A stretch of 64,000 bases of DNA from positions 22,528,267 to 22,592,266 of the forward strand of contig CM019214.1 of assembly GCA_009741485.1 (NCBI GenBank), read 5' to 3'. The DNA is from Malurus cyaneus samueli (lineage: Eukaryota > Chordata > Aves > Passeriformes > Maluridae). Positions 21,301 to 35,200 of the stretch are shown here, piece by piece (position 1 is the first letter of the stretch; each line of letters starts with the position of its first letter). Under the pieces are notes generated by a model. The model had not been told where the DNA came from. It saw only the letters and a program-made list of their open reading frames with translations, and did not search any database. The position numbers and the translations under genes were made by a program.

Positions 21301-24300
21301 TTCACAAGGAGGTTGGAATCACCAAGTGCAAAAAAAAACAACCCAGGAGGGATTTGCACAGAACAACACTTCCTCCTTAAGACAGCTTTGCAACTGTCAG
21401 AGGGGAAAGGTGTTGTAGCCAGAAATTCTACCACCACCCTACTCTCCTAAAATGCAGTCAAAGTGCACCAAGTGCATAGAAGCAAGGAGACAAAAACATG
21501 ACCCTGCTGACATTCTTGTTCCCTGATAGCCGTAGAGAGGAGTTCATAGCAGAGTTGGTCTGACAGCTGAGGTGATGTGCATTCCTGCACAAGATTTCTT
21601 TCATTCAAAATCTGAGGTGTATTTGGGAGTGAGGAGAGATTATTTTGGACCTCTTTGCTGAATTCCTTGTTTACATTACATCTGCAGTTTAAATGCCTAC
21701 TCATTATGTTGCTCTCTCCGAAGGGTATATTTACGCACCTTGAAAATACTTTCAGGTATTTGAGCCCAAAAAGTGATTCTTTAAATCACCTCAGATTCCT
21801 CTTGCAAATCTTGCCCCTTGCAAATCCTGACTCAGATTTCTCTTGCAAAAAAAATTACAAACCTTAATATTGTCTAAAATACTACTCACTTCTTCTGTTA
21901 ATAGAAAAAGCTGCAATTTATGTCACAAAACTCTCTAAACAAAGTTCTGTTTTCTATCTCTTTAACAAGATTAAAATGTTTGCATTTTCTTGTTTATGAT
22001 GCTGAATATATAGTGTCATCTCATCATTCAGACTTTTTAAACTTCTGATTTCAATTTCAACAAACCCAAGGACTCAGAATGTATCCCAGTATTTCAGATG
22101 TTTCTAATCATGGCATGAACAGCTATCACAGAATAATTTCACTCTGTTTCCACTGAAGCAGGTAACACAATGTGAAAATCCCTTACAGTTGCAGAAGGTT
22201 TTGCACTTTCTTAAACAGGCCTTGGAGCAAGTCCTAGCAAGCTATTTCTGACTGATGTCCAATTCAGCTAAATGAAATATCATGTTCTTGAAAACAAAGG
22301 AATAAGATAAAGCTTAAAATATTCCACTGGAGACAATAATTTAATTATTGCTCTGCTTCAGTTATTTCTGTCCCACAGATAGACATCATTCCTCAGATTA
22401 GGCATGTTACATGTAGCTGAACATTTTTAGGGCAAGAAGCCACTAATATGCCCATTTCTTGTCACAGGCTATATCTGCAGCAGCATATTTCTTTAGATAT
22501 AGAGTGACTACTATTGAAAGCAACTCTCCCCTTTGACCATGCGTTCTTTGGTTCGTCATATGGAATGGTCTTGAAACACATCCTCTGGCTTCCTCCTAGC
22601 TGAAATAAAGCTTGGAGACACTATGCAGAAGCACACCTAATGGTCATTCATTCATTCTAAGGAGCAGACATTTCTCTAAAATAAATCACCATGAGAAGCA
22701 TATAATGTGGACAGTGAGCCCTCACCACCAGCTGTTTTGCCCTCCAGATTTTTCCTGTTATGTCAGACTATGTGCTGATGTGACCAACTGGTCGGTATAA
22801 GCGAAGTTAAATACTGCCCACAAAATCAGCCCAGGATATTTGTTCCTTTAATGCAATTTATTTAACCTTGGGAGAGAAAAACTTATTAAACCCATAAACA
22901 ACTAGAACCCATGATATTTATAAAGTAGCTAGTAGTTTTTCTTGTGACCTTTTCATAACTGCATGCTTTGTGTAATTAAAAATGATCGAGAATGTGATTA
23001 TTAGAGCTATAGCACAAAATTATCATATTACTGCTTTTATTAATGGGCCATTCATCCAGCCATTCTCTCTTGAGAAAATCAGTTCAGACTGTTTTTCCTT
23101 GAAATAAAATGTCTGCATCCAAGACTATTCTGCTTGCTCTTCATGATCCTCATGGACCAGAAATCTTTTATTACCCCAGAAAACTACCATGTACTTTAGA
23201 ATCAGAAATCCTCAGCTTCCTCACAGTTTGCATGGAAGCTTGAAGGTTTTAACAAATAAGTGAAAACAAATAATAATACAGTCACTCTGATATTTGCCTG
23301 TATTCACACCCAGGCAGTTTCTGATGACATCTTTCAGAAGTTCACAAATCTGAAAGAATAACCTTAATCACATCTCAGTAACAAGCAGCACAATGTATCA
23401 GGGTTTTTCATCTTTTACTGCAACACTAGGACTAAATGTCAGCAGTGCTGTTCCTACTATCCCACTATCAGGGGTTTGCTCTGACAATTCTTTCTACAGC
23501 ACATTTATATTCTATTTATTGCTCTTACAAAACTGTATGAGCAAGAACTGCTATTAAAGCAATCCTCATGGAAAAAAAAATTATTCAGGAGATGGGGCTT
23601 TTGCAGGTCTCACTGATTGAACCATTCTTTCTTCTTCATCAGCTCTACCAGAGCATCTCTCCATCTACTCTCCTCAGGAACTGAACATTTCCTTTGCTTA
23701 ACTTAAGAGCATTCATAGATGGGATTTAAATATACTGTTTAATATAGAATTTCTTCATTCAATCTTGCATTATCTGAGGTGGTATAATGCTCATTTTGTA
23801 TGTGAGCTCTGCATGGGTAACACTTCCATCCAAACACTTGTTGGATTTGCAAAACCTTTAACAAATTAAACACTTGAATTATTACCAGTCCTTCCCCAAC
23901 TGTTGTATCTGCCATCTGGCTTCATAGCTTGTCCTGGTGAGCTGTTGTACAACTTACATTTAATTATTTCAGGAAATAAATAGCTTTTGAAAATTTCTTG
24001 CAGAGTTTGACCTTTCTGGATGAAGTTATATTTAAATTTTGAGAAAAAAAGTTAGGCTGATGGTATCTAAACCTCACACGATGTTTTTCTTCTTTAATGT
24101 TCCAAAATGATTAAATCTTCCATGCTATGTTTGAAGACCTGTGTGAACGCCATTCAAAAACTGTTTCCCTAAAATAGCCAGCCTTAACTTCATTATTTTT
24201 CAAGGTGTTAATAATCTCACAGAAACTAATTTGTAAGGTGTCACCTTGAGGACAAGTAAACTGGTCTGTTAGACTGACTTGGTGAAAACATGACTATTTG

Positions 24301-25939
24301 GCCCTTCATTTTAACTGCTCTCAGAGTATCTGACCTAGAAAAACATTGGATCCGAGCTTCAAAAGCCTCACATTCATTAACTCATATCAGTTTAAACTCA
24401 GATCAGTTAATAAGCTTTGGGGAAATTACCTGATTGAATTTGTCTATGAATTGCAGCAGTTACACTGTGAGTGGCACTGAATTCAATCTATATGATTTCA
24501 TATGTTTAAATTTATCAAACAGTATATTGGACTTTACTTTTAGTTTTGCATTACAAAAAAACTGAAAACCTGAACTATTCAATTTGAGCCACAACAGGCA
24601 GGACTCACATCTCAGCTGCCATTTACTGAAAATCTCACTGGCCTGAAGGTTTTTATTCTTGTTTGAATGTATTTTCTACATGTAGAGACAACCATCTAAG
24701 CAGTAATCCTCCTGAGGTATCAGTGTGCTAAGGAAAATACTTTAAAGTTTTATGGGTCAACAAACAGCTGTGGGAAAGACATGCATTTTTAAAGAATATC
24801 CATAACCTAACACACCTTGGTATGTCCCACATTAAACAGGAAACAATCCCCACTGAATCATACTTGCTATGCTAGGTGTGAGGAGCCACAAAGTGGAAGC
24901 ATTTGCTGTAACACCCTTTAGTGCATTTCCTCGTGTCGAGCCAAATGAGCAGAGTTTTGGCCTTATTGGCTGCTGGTGCTTCTCCTAGAGATTCCTTGCT
25001 CACTTCACTGATAAGGCTTAACAGGATTTCAGAGATATATGCAGGATATGCTGTTGAAATAAGATGTCTTTGGTACCTTGAGGTGAGTTTTGGCAAGTTA
25101 AGAGAACCAGTCTCCCTGTGGGGCTGGAAAGGACACGCACAAAAAAGTAAATGGACAAAATTATCACTTCATCAGATGGACACGGCCTGCCACCCCCTTT
25201 ACACCACAGGCAACAACAAGCAGCTGAACAGCAGGTCCAGCTGGACCTACAAAGCAATCTATTGCACATGGAGGAGATAATCATCCACATGCAGTTGACC
25301 TGTGTAGTGTAATGACTTAGGATTTTTTGTTTCTATATTTTCATGGATCTGTATTTTTGTACTTCTCTAGTACAGTGCTAAGCTCCTGCTCTCCCATCTT
25401 TAGACAAAACAATTCCTCTTTGAGCCTGAATCCAAGGACACCTCGCTGCCTCAGAGCCCCAAAATATGTAAACAACAGTGAATTGGGGGAGCAAGCTTGG
25501 GGTGGTTGACATCATCACCTGAAAGTATTGTTGGAGAATTGGGGCCCGATATGTTAATAAGACAGAACTTATAGAAGGGGAAGATCTTGTGACTCAGGGT
25601 CCATTTTGGGTGCAGCTTTAGGAGGAGGCTTTTTTCTGCCCTAGGGTACCATTAGGCCTGGATTAAAGTTGACTGTTCTTCTCTTAAGGCTCACCTCTCT
25701 TTCAGGTGAGTCTTGTTTTAGGCTCACAGGTGCAGGCCTGTGCTGAGCCCTGCTGTACCACAGCTGACTTGGCTTTGGGGACTGTGCTGTGCTGCCCACA
25801 TCCCTCACGGTACAACAAACACAGCCAGCTTGTCAAAACCAAAGAGCCCACAGGCAGCACCCATTTGTCACCAGCCATGACGCCAAAAGCGTGTTCCTGG
25901 CTTTATCTTGAAGTGAAGCAATGTTTTCCTAGAAATATT

Positions 25940-25972
<33 letters not shown>

Positions 25973-28900
25973 CCACAGTAAATATGACAAATAGAGTTGC
26001 TTTTCTTCTAATAAAATCCTGTTCAAACTCTAAGATGACAGTTCTGGTGGATCTCACCACAGATGGGAAGTCTCAGCAGTGTGCCATGGCTTGGCCAGAG
26101 GTCTGTCTTAACATGGTTTCGTCGGGGTTTCCCAGAATCAGACAGGCCATAATACCTCTTACAAGACCACAATAACTTCCTTTCCCTTTTGTGGGGTATT
26201 AATAACACGGTTAACTTTCCTGATAGTGCTTTTGCCTTTCTTCCCTGGAATGGACAAAGGATCAGCACCTCCTGATGCCAACCAGACACTATCTGACATG
26301 GTCTGCACATATTTATGGGATTTCCTACTTGCTGTTATTAGCATTATTTTGGCAGAAATCACAAAACAGTTTCTGGGATGCCTCTTCTATCTACTGCTCC
26401 TGCCCAGCAAAAGGCCTGGCTGTGTCCATGGCCACAGCAAATACTCCTGATGACACAGGTACTGTCTAGGACACCCAAGAGCTTCACCCATCATCAATCC
26501 TGCCTGAGGGAATGGAAGAAGTGGTTCCTGCTGTGCCCACAGGGAAGATCCTGGGCTCCAGGTGCAGCTGGGTACAGCACATCCAGGCAAAAGAAAGGCA
26601 ATGCTTGCCCACATGTTTGGGACAGCACAGACAAGTGCTGCTTACCAGATTTGCAGAGAAAGGCATTCATTCCCTTAAAGTTCCAAGAAATTTCTGCTTT
26701 TAAGAGTGTTCACTGCTTACATACAGGGCATTTTTGGCTCATTCTAAGCGACCCAGAAGTAATTTCTAGGTCTCTGTTCACTTTGCCTTAATCATTTGTG
26801 CAATGCAGATAATGAGAATTGCTTTGCAAATTATTTTGCATCTGTAAAGTTACTTTGAGATAATGTGATGAAAGGCACAGGTAGCCCCATCTTGCCAAAA
26901 GGAGATCTTTTAAGTCAGTTAATATTAGAGCAATTGAGATACTGCTGTTGAACATTTCAGGTGATTATGTCCTTCTCACACTGGCTGCAAGCAATTATTG
27001 GGACCATTTTCCCAGATCTCTCCCTGCAGGTTTTGGTATTCAGGCAGAGCAGTTTTTGACTGTCTCTCTTTCCTTAGTAAAGCTGTCATAAAATCTGGTT
27101 TACAGATACCCAGGCACAAAAATAGTTAATTACTTCCAGCCCACCCAAGGGGATTCCTCCAAGGCACCTAGGCATATAAGCACCAAAAGAAAATTATCTG
27201 TAAGGCTACAGCTCATGCCAAGCAGCAGGAGATGTGTCTTGGGGACAGGCATGATGCAATCCTGTCCTGCCATTTATGCATCCTACCACCAATCTGAGCA
27301 GATGATGGTGTTTTATGTCTGTTGAGCAGAATACAACAGGGCCAGGATTGATCCTTCTCCTCCTGTCAGTGGCAAAAAGCAATGAATTTTTTTCTTCTTT
27401 TCTAATTAGAGGATAGGGTTACAATTAATGCAGTGTTCTTTTTTTCAATATTTAGTTCTTGGTCTTTTTTCTCAGAACCTGTTGTAAATCCCATGACTTC
27501 TGAATTTGTCCTTAAGTGTCTAGCAGAGTGAAAGAGATTCTTAGAGGTTTTGTTCAAATTCATGTTGAAATTTGAGTGCAGCTTGCCTCACAGAAAAACA
27601 AATTATTGCCCTGATTATCAGGGAAGGAAGGAAACAAAAATTCACAGCGGAAAAACCTTGCACATGCCTGACTGTCAGGGTGGTCCTGGGGTATTTCCCA
27701 CAGTTTTTGGATGAGAGGTATTTAAATACCTGGAAGTTGGACAACTGTGTCTCTCTATACTTTGTAAGGCTTTTACAAACATCTCAGTGAGATGCATCCT
27801 CGCTGTTGGACTCACTAATGACACAGACATTTTCAGAGCAAGTGCTATGAAAATAACTTCCTAACATCTTCATAACATCAGCATCAAACATAATCATAAG
27901 CAATATCATTTCCCAAATGCCATCAACAGTGAAACTGGAACAAGTTTCAGCCATCTAAGCATCTGAGCACTTTCTTTCTCTAAATAGCTTGTCCAGGGGA
28001 AGGAAAAGGAGCTGTTAAAGCTCTCTGAGGCTGGAGGGACTAAATTATGCAGCAGTAATTATTAACAAAGCTACAGGATTTGTACATAAAATAAATAAAA
28101 TTTATGCACACTTTTATTTATAATATTCATTATGGACATTTCAAAGTCATCCTTATTTTATTTATTATGTAATTGTCAGCATTGTGCTGGAGAATAATAT
28201 TTTAAACAATCACTGAAGTTTCTACAGGGTATCCATTGTGAACCCTATATTTAAGAACTATGACAGAAATAGACATAAATGTTCCCATACATGATAAAAG
28301 CTTGGGACTTGAGTTTATTGTGCCAAATAAATAAATGTACATAAATATTCTAGCTGCTAAGCAGAAAGCATAGAGTTATGTGGGCACCATGCTCAGATAA
28401 TACCCTCTCCTTTGTACTTTTCCTTCTCAGTAGGTCACCAACTTTGTGTTCTTTTCTGGCATAACAACTCATTGTGTTGCTGTGTCCCACTTGGTCATCT
28501 TTTGTCATTACAGCTTATATTACTACACCACATCAGTATAGAAATTACTCTACTTAAGTCAGTGTGACTTCCAGTTATTCTGGAGAAGATGCCAGAAGAA
28601 CACAGGTGACTTCTGTTTACACGCTGACCCCTCTGGGTCGGTTGATCAGTAGATGAATGCTTCCAGTTCTGTCATTACTATCCATAGATGTATTTTTTTT
28701 AATGTCAGAGAGATAAAGAGGATGAGTATTTTAATTTTTTTAAACATGGATAATGCTGCCAAGAATTTGAGAAATCAGAGGCTGAGTCTGCTGTTCCTTA
28801 ACACAGATTTCTATTTGGGATGGCTTTGTGTATGTGTCATTGGAATCAATCTCACAAATTCTGACTGAAAAAGCGTTGTTCTCCTAGGGGAAAACAGTTT

Positions 28901-31900
28901 CATAAAATATATGCCTATTATTATTATACAAGCTGAGACTGCCTTATGAAGTCTCCCAGGTAATCCTGTAGTGATGAAAAATAAGGATGTTCCAACACTT
29001 CTTGAAAGTACATTTGTTTAGACAACTGTGCACTTTAATGAAATATTAAGGGCTGCCAGAAATCCCATTTTATGGATATTTTTCATTTTTGTTCTAGACT
29101 ATTTGACATTAATATATAAGTATATAATACTAATACATTATTATATTAAAATATTTTTAAATATATTTATATATTTGGCTGTGCTTGGTATTTTACAAAA
29201 GAAAACAGTTTTATTGCATCTTAATTGTAGAGCAAAATATATTCTATGATCAGACCAGTTAAACAGCTATCTGTTTTACTGATTACCACTTCATCAGAAT
29301 TTTAATATCTACCTTTTCATAATAGTCCTTTCACCTTTTTTATCTCACATTCTTCCATTTTTCTCATCTTCTTTGTATGTTTCCCTATTTAAATATTGTC
29401 TGCAACATTATAATAGCTTTTTTCTGATCATATGCTTGTACTATTTTGAATAATTATATCCTTAAACTTTGGTGGGGCTTTTTTTGTTTGTTTTGTCTTT
29501 CATTTTAAATTTTCCTTATAAACATTACTGGGCTTCAAAATATTACCATAGTTTTGAAACTGAAACATCTCTCTTTCTATGATACTTAACCTTCCTGCAA
29601 AAAGAAGGAAAGGAACAAAGCTGACAAGAGAAGTAAAGATGCCTAAATGCTGGTGTTACAAACTTGATCTCCCACATTCAATGTGAGCCCTCTTCCTGTG
29701 TTCACCTGTCTTTGGAATAGTATAATATCAACATAAACACACTCCCATGTGCAAATATATTAAAGTAACAAAAGCATGGTCAGCCTTTCAGAGAGTTATT
29801 TAGCATTGTCATCTACCATAAACAATACATGCTTTTTCTGTTAAGTAGTCTCTGTTGTCTATGCTGTTGGTATTTATTTTAAAATGCATCTAATTTCTCT
29901 ATAAAAGCAATGAAAATCCAGATGAACTTCACAAACCTTGCTGTTTAGTCCCTTCACAAATTCAAATTTAATTGCTCTCTTTTTAAATGTTTTTTTCTTT
30001 TTTAATAGCAAAACCAAGGGATATTAATGTCATAGAAAAAAAAGGTGCATGAATGTGTGTATTTATGTTATGACTTTTTAAAAGCTAGTTCTAAGTACCT
30101 GTTAACAGAAAAAAAAAAGTATCTTCTTTTTTAAAGGAAACCTGAATACCTCAGTCACAAGTCTGTTATCAACTGTACTTTGATATTTCCAAAATTTTGG
30201 CTAAATCCAAGTATCCAAATGCTGCCACTTACCATTGTAATGAAATTCTTCTGTGCTCCTCTGAAATTCCTCCTATATTGTAATTCCTCTGTCATTCTTG
30301 GCTGTAGTACACATCTCCTGGAAGGAGTATACATGGAGATGTAATTGAACTGAAACTCTCAGGAAACTGCAAGAAAAAACTTTTATTTTTTTTCAGGATC
30401 TGAACAAGCTGCTTTAAATTAATCTACACAGGAACCACTAACCAAAGGCAATTGAAATGCCTCATGATTTATGCAAGAAAATGGTGAAAACTGAAGATGA
30501 ATCTTTTGCTAGCTTTGCAAATCCTAGGGAATTGCTATCTGATGAAAACCATTTATGTAAAGTACCAGCTGAGTCTCCATTTCCTTCAACTACTCTGTAT
30601 TTGAGAAATAATTGCACATTTTCCATCAGCAACATTTCTTTCAGCACTTACACACAGGCAGAACTATTTGAAGGACAATCAGCTTTACAATAATCCTTGA
30701 AGAAAAGGAACCAAAAACCTCAATGTCCCCCAAACCAAGCAAAACCCCCTAAAATCCCCACCCTTTCCTCATGGAGCATTGCTCCTTCCACACCTAAAAG
30801 CACAGGAACAGTCACCCCCTGGGCTGTGCAGGCTCTGGTGTGGAGATTGGGGTGAGGGTGCTGCTGCCCAAACCTCGCTGATGCCCAGGGCACAGCTGAC
30901 ATGGAAGCTCCTTCCAACAACACCTACCAGCTGGCTTCACATCTAAAACCTGCTATTCTTCAAAGAAGCTACTCAACAAAAGATATCGGCCTGGGGTGAG
31001 CTTTTATTCTGTGTTATTTGTAGCTCCTTGCCTCATCTTTTAATCACAGAAGAAAAATGCAGACTCAGGAATATAAACATATATAACTCCTCCTGTAACC
31101 TGCTTTGCTCCAGTAACTGTAGTGAAGAGGTTTGATGTTCAAGGACTTTGAAACAGCTTAAGCCCTTCAGAGATCTGAAAAATCTTCCTAACTGCAGTTT
31201 TGAAGTCTTATTTATAAACAGGGCAATCTCAGTCTTTCAGTAAGTTAAGTAAAATTTCTTTATCTGGCAGCAGAATATCACCTTTATTACAGGGTAGTGA
31301 GAATGGTGCTATTAGCAGGAAATCAGTCAAAACCTGATACAGGCCTGGAGTAAATAATACGCCCTTGCCAGAAGATAAGTCCAGCAATGATATATCTTTG
31401 CTAAAAATTCAGTGCAACATCTTTGATCAATCCTTCAAAGTTCAAACTGTGCTTTACTTCATTGACAGGGATTTGAAAGTTTTTAGAGGATATTGTGTTT
31501 GAATTTGTCTTTTAGTGGTAGATTTACTTTTTAGATTAGCAGTACTAATCAAGCTCTGAATGGTACCAGTTTTATCTTCAGCCTATTCTGAACTATTTGA
31601 ATTTCTCTGCTATTAAACTGGACTTAGTTTCATTATGCTTTTCATGAATATCTACTTTAGAGGCATTGGACCTTAGTGAAAAAAAAAAAACCCAGCATTT
31701 TACTGCGGCAGGGATATATAAGTTGAGTTTTATAGATCTCTCTTTTTTTAAGACCTTGAAAAAAAATAAAGGCTATAAGATTTAAGGAGGGCCACCTCAA
31801 CTGTATGCAAATGAGTAAAGAGATGCCAAGAGGACAAAATGATGGTGGAAGCTCTCACACTTTTTTTGGAAATCCAATGTGGATGTGTCTCTGAAGTGCT

Positions 31901-32054
31901 GTACAATAGTGTCCCTGCACTTACTAAAAAGGAAGATGAATGTGAAGGTCAGGGGCAATCTTGGTTGCCATGGCAATGAGATGGTGAAGATCAGGATCCT
32001 CAGTGGAGTATCCTGCAAAAAGCAGGGCTGCAACCCTTGTCTTCAAAAGAAAAA
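18314..32054. other. A/T-rich gene desert
   Basis: About 13.7 kb with no gene I can support on either strand. I looked specifically for the missing TLR8 C-terminal LRRs, transmembrane segment and TIR boxes (CYDAF, RDW.PG, FW) and found nothing convincing. The open frames are under 140 codons and without family features. GC-richer islets at 25.5-25.9 kb and 26.2-26.7 kb carry no recognised repeat. Confidence 0.45.
25942..25972. repeat. poly-T tract, 31 T
   Basis: Uninterrupted run of 31 T followed by 'ccacag'. It could be the poly-A tail of a minus-strand retrocopy, but no recognisable retrocopy body lies next to it on that strand. Confidence 0.9.
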
Positions 32055-32222
32055 TGCAAAGGTGAAACCATTTCCCCGGAGAGGTTGCAGACTCATCTTT
32101 GGAGACAATAAAAACCCAACTGGACACAATCCTGAGCAACCTCCCTTGGCTGACAGTGTTTTGAGCAACGGGGATTGTACTATGTGATTTCAGTGACTTC
32201 TTTCAGCCTCAGCTACTCCTCA
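32055..32222 (+). mobile_element. CR1 LINE 3' UTR fragment
   Basis: The landmarks 'ccggagaggttgcagact', 'ctttggagacaat', 'aaaacccaactggacac', 'atcctgagcaacct', 'ttttgagcaacgggg' and a terminal 'ttcagcctcagctactc' follow the order of a CR1 3' UTR subfamily different from the one at 15.2 kb. It is old and diverged. The open frame overlapping it is not a gene. Confidence 0.75.
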
Positions 32223-35200
32223 AATTCCCTGCTATTTTGCACTCACAGAGACTATTATAGTTAACAGCTCTCTACAGAAGCTAGAGTTTGATGGAAACCA
32301 CCTCAGCTAATTATGGAAGATGGAGATAAAAGTTATGTAGATCAATTATGAAATCTTTGTAGTCTGTTGTACAAAGAACTTCATAAATTCCCCACCAGAA
32401 ATTTCTTGATTGTCCGCAGCATTAATTCAAACTACTTACAAACAACAATAAACTACCTTGCTTTTTGTTGGAAAGCACGGACTTAAACCCTCAAATAAGG
32501 CATCCAAGATGAAAGGTAAAATTTTAGGTGTAATAAAATAAAATGTCATATAATGGTAGTATACATGACCATTCATATTACTAAAATAACTGTATAATCA
32601 TCTTGATGACAGCATTTCTATCTTTCAGGTGTTTTTACTTCAGTGTAAGAAGTTTTCCCAGATTTCTGATAGACTTTTTTGATGAGGCATGACTAATTTC
32701 TGTTTTTACAACCACTTTCATCCCATAAAGCAAACAACCCTCCTGCCTAAAAAGTATAACTACTTAATGCAATTGGGCTACAAATGCAATCCTTGTGACT
32801 GTGCCATTCCCTATTTCTCTATAGGGATGCATGAAAATGTTAATGTAAGCATCCCATGACTGGCAACTAATTTCATCTCTGCAATACCTGAATATTAGGA
32901 GGTTAGAGCACAGTGAACACAGATCTGTGTGGCTTTCTCTCTTTTTTTATTGTTTTGACTGCTACAATAGCCCTGCCTGACAAATTCCCCAGCTCTGCAT
33001 CCATGGCCATACAAAACACTCCCTCCAATGTGTTGGACACCCAACAGCCAAGAGTGACCAACAGGGAAAACACCAAGCTTCAATTTGGCCTGGAGGAAAG
33101 AGCCTGGGAAGTAGGAAAGGCAAAAGGTCTTTTCTGGCAGTCTAGAAACAGCAGGGCTCACAGAAAACCAAAGCCAGTGCAGAAGATTTTATACAGACTT
33201 CATTGAGTGATGGGACAGAAAAATCAACCTTTGCCTTAGAAACTGTTTTATCAGTGTGGAGAAATCACCTGAATGGTGAAAGTAGCTGTAATTTCACTGG
33301 GAAATAGTTCTGCAAAGACTACAGAACTCTGGAAGAGTCAGAATCTATAAAGCTTTGGCCTGATTTTATGAGAAGTGTGATAATATTACATGACTTGGAG
33401 TTTCCATTCATAAACGTTATACTGACGACTTTCGGGGAAAAATGTTATGGATTTAAACAGCTTAAATAGTTATGATCTCCCTTGCCAGGGGAATTGCTAA
33501 GTGCTTTTTGTCTTTGCTAAAATTCAATTAATGTATTCCTCCTCTTTCATTGTTCATTTTGAAATAATTTTTTACAGTTCAAATCATTCATTCTCCCTCA
33601 AAGCACTCAACCACCTGCTCATCTTTCAGTATATATTCCTGTCTTATGGAAACTGGATTTATACTTTCTCTTATTTAATTCCCCAAAGGCACAAAAGCCA
33701 TGGTGGAAGTCCAGACTTTTCATGGCTCATATCACCACCTAAATATAATTTATTTAAAGTGATTGAAATAGAGCTATTTAATAATATACAAGAAACACAG
33801 AGGAAGCACACAAGCAAGCACTCAGGGGCTTCCTCCACAGACATGGGTTTGCTCCTTAGAATATTAATTGTTAGAGGAATACAAATTTTCTGTTAAGGGA
33901 GACATTCTGTCTTCCCCAAAGATATCAGTATTCATAAAAATAATCTTTTTTTCCCCTTCCTTGATGAAAGCCTTATGGACTTCAAAGATTAATTTAAGAA
34001 AAAAAAAGATATTTTCCATATAAAATCAACTTTTTCTGTGCTTGTCTGCCTTGAACTTTGTGGAAAATCTGCCTCCAATTGCAATGGCACAAGTAGATTA
34101 ACTGGGATACATTTATGGGTATGTGCTTTTGGAGACTATTTAAATTAAATAATGCATATAACATAGCTGCTGCTAAACTATTACACTTCCAGGGGGGCTT
34201 TAGTTTTGTGCTAATTAGAATAATTATGTCATCAATCTCTTTCTCACAAGCAGCACATGTTCTCTTGTGGCACTGTAAAAGCTTATGTTGGCTATGTTGA
34301 CTTCTCTACAATCGAAGTTTCCTAAAAGCTCCAGGCTCTGATGTTTGGGAGCATGAGCATCTCCAGTGAGTATAAGGAGCCCTGAGAATCTGGGCAGCTG
34401 CCCTTGATCTTAAAACCAGCAAGTGAATATTCCTTTTGTCAGCTCGCTGCCTCCTTCAGATCCTTGAATTACCTAAGGTGCTGTCCTTTCATCTCCATCA
34501 GCTGTGGCTCATTCCCAAACTGGGTATAAGGAAAGAGATTTTCCATTTCCTGCTTTCCAAAGGTTTCCTCAAAAAATGTAAACCAGACCACACAGAGAAA
34601 ATTAAATTAAGATTGGAAAGGAATTTTGAGGATTTCAGAGTGATGAAATAAGGTACTAAGTCCATATTTTCCAAAACTTTCCATGTATGTGGAAAGGAGC
34701 CATTAAATTGGAACTGGAATTTATAAAACACTTTAGTGGTTTGTTAAGAGAGTTAACAAAGTGCTTTCCCTGCTATTTTGCTCCTTATAGTTTAAGCAGT
34801 ACAGAATCAGCCTTCTAACTTGTAAAAAAAAAAATCCAAAATATTAAATAATTATCCCACTCAAAAATGGACAATTTGTAAAACCCTGGATCTGGTATGC
34901 AAAAGTAACTAATTTATCATTTAACTTAATTTTAAACCCTGTTTTTACAAAACTTACAGTAGAAAACATTGATTTTTAGATGAAATTTCAATTTGATACC
35001 AGAATATGAAATAATCTAGTTTTGAAAATTCCAGACTTATAACATGTATAACACCAAGGCTTTTTTTTTTTTTTTTTCATTTCCTTGCTACTAAAGAGGT
35101 GGCCAAAATAGGCCAAGTATTACTATTTACATACTCTTTCTATATTTAATTCTGGTGAGTGTTAATGAAAGCTTAAGAAATCAGAAACTTTCTGACTAGG

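Noticed and set aside
25500..25760. Possible LTR fragment
   Set aside because: It has some LTR-like composition, but no paired ends, TATA/poly-A layout or remembered consensus could be established.
31879..32187. 102-codon + strand open frame
   Set aside because: Its second half is a CR1 3' UTR fragment, so the frame is accidental.
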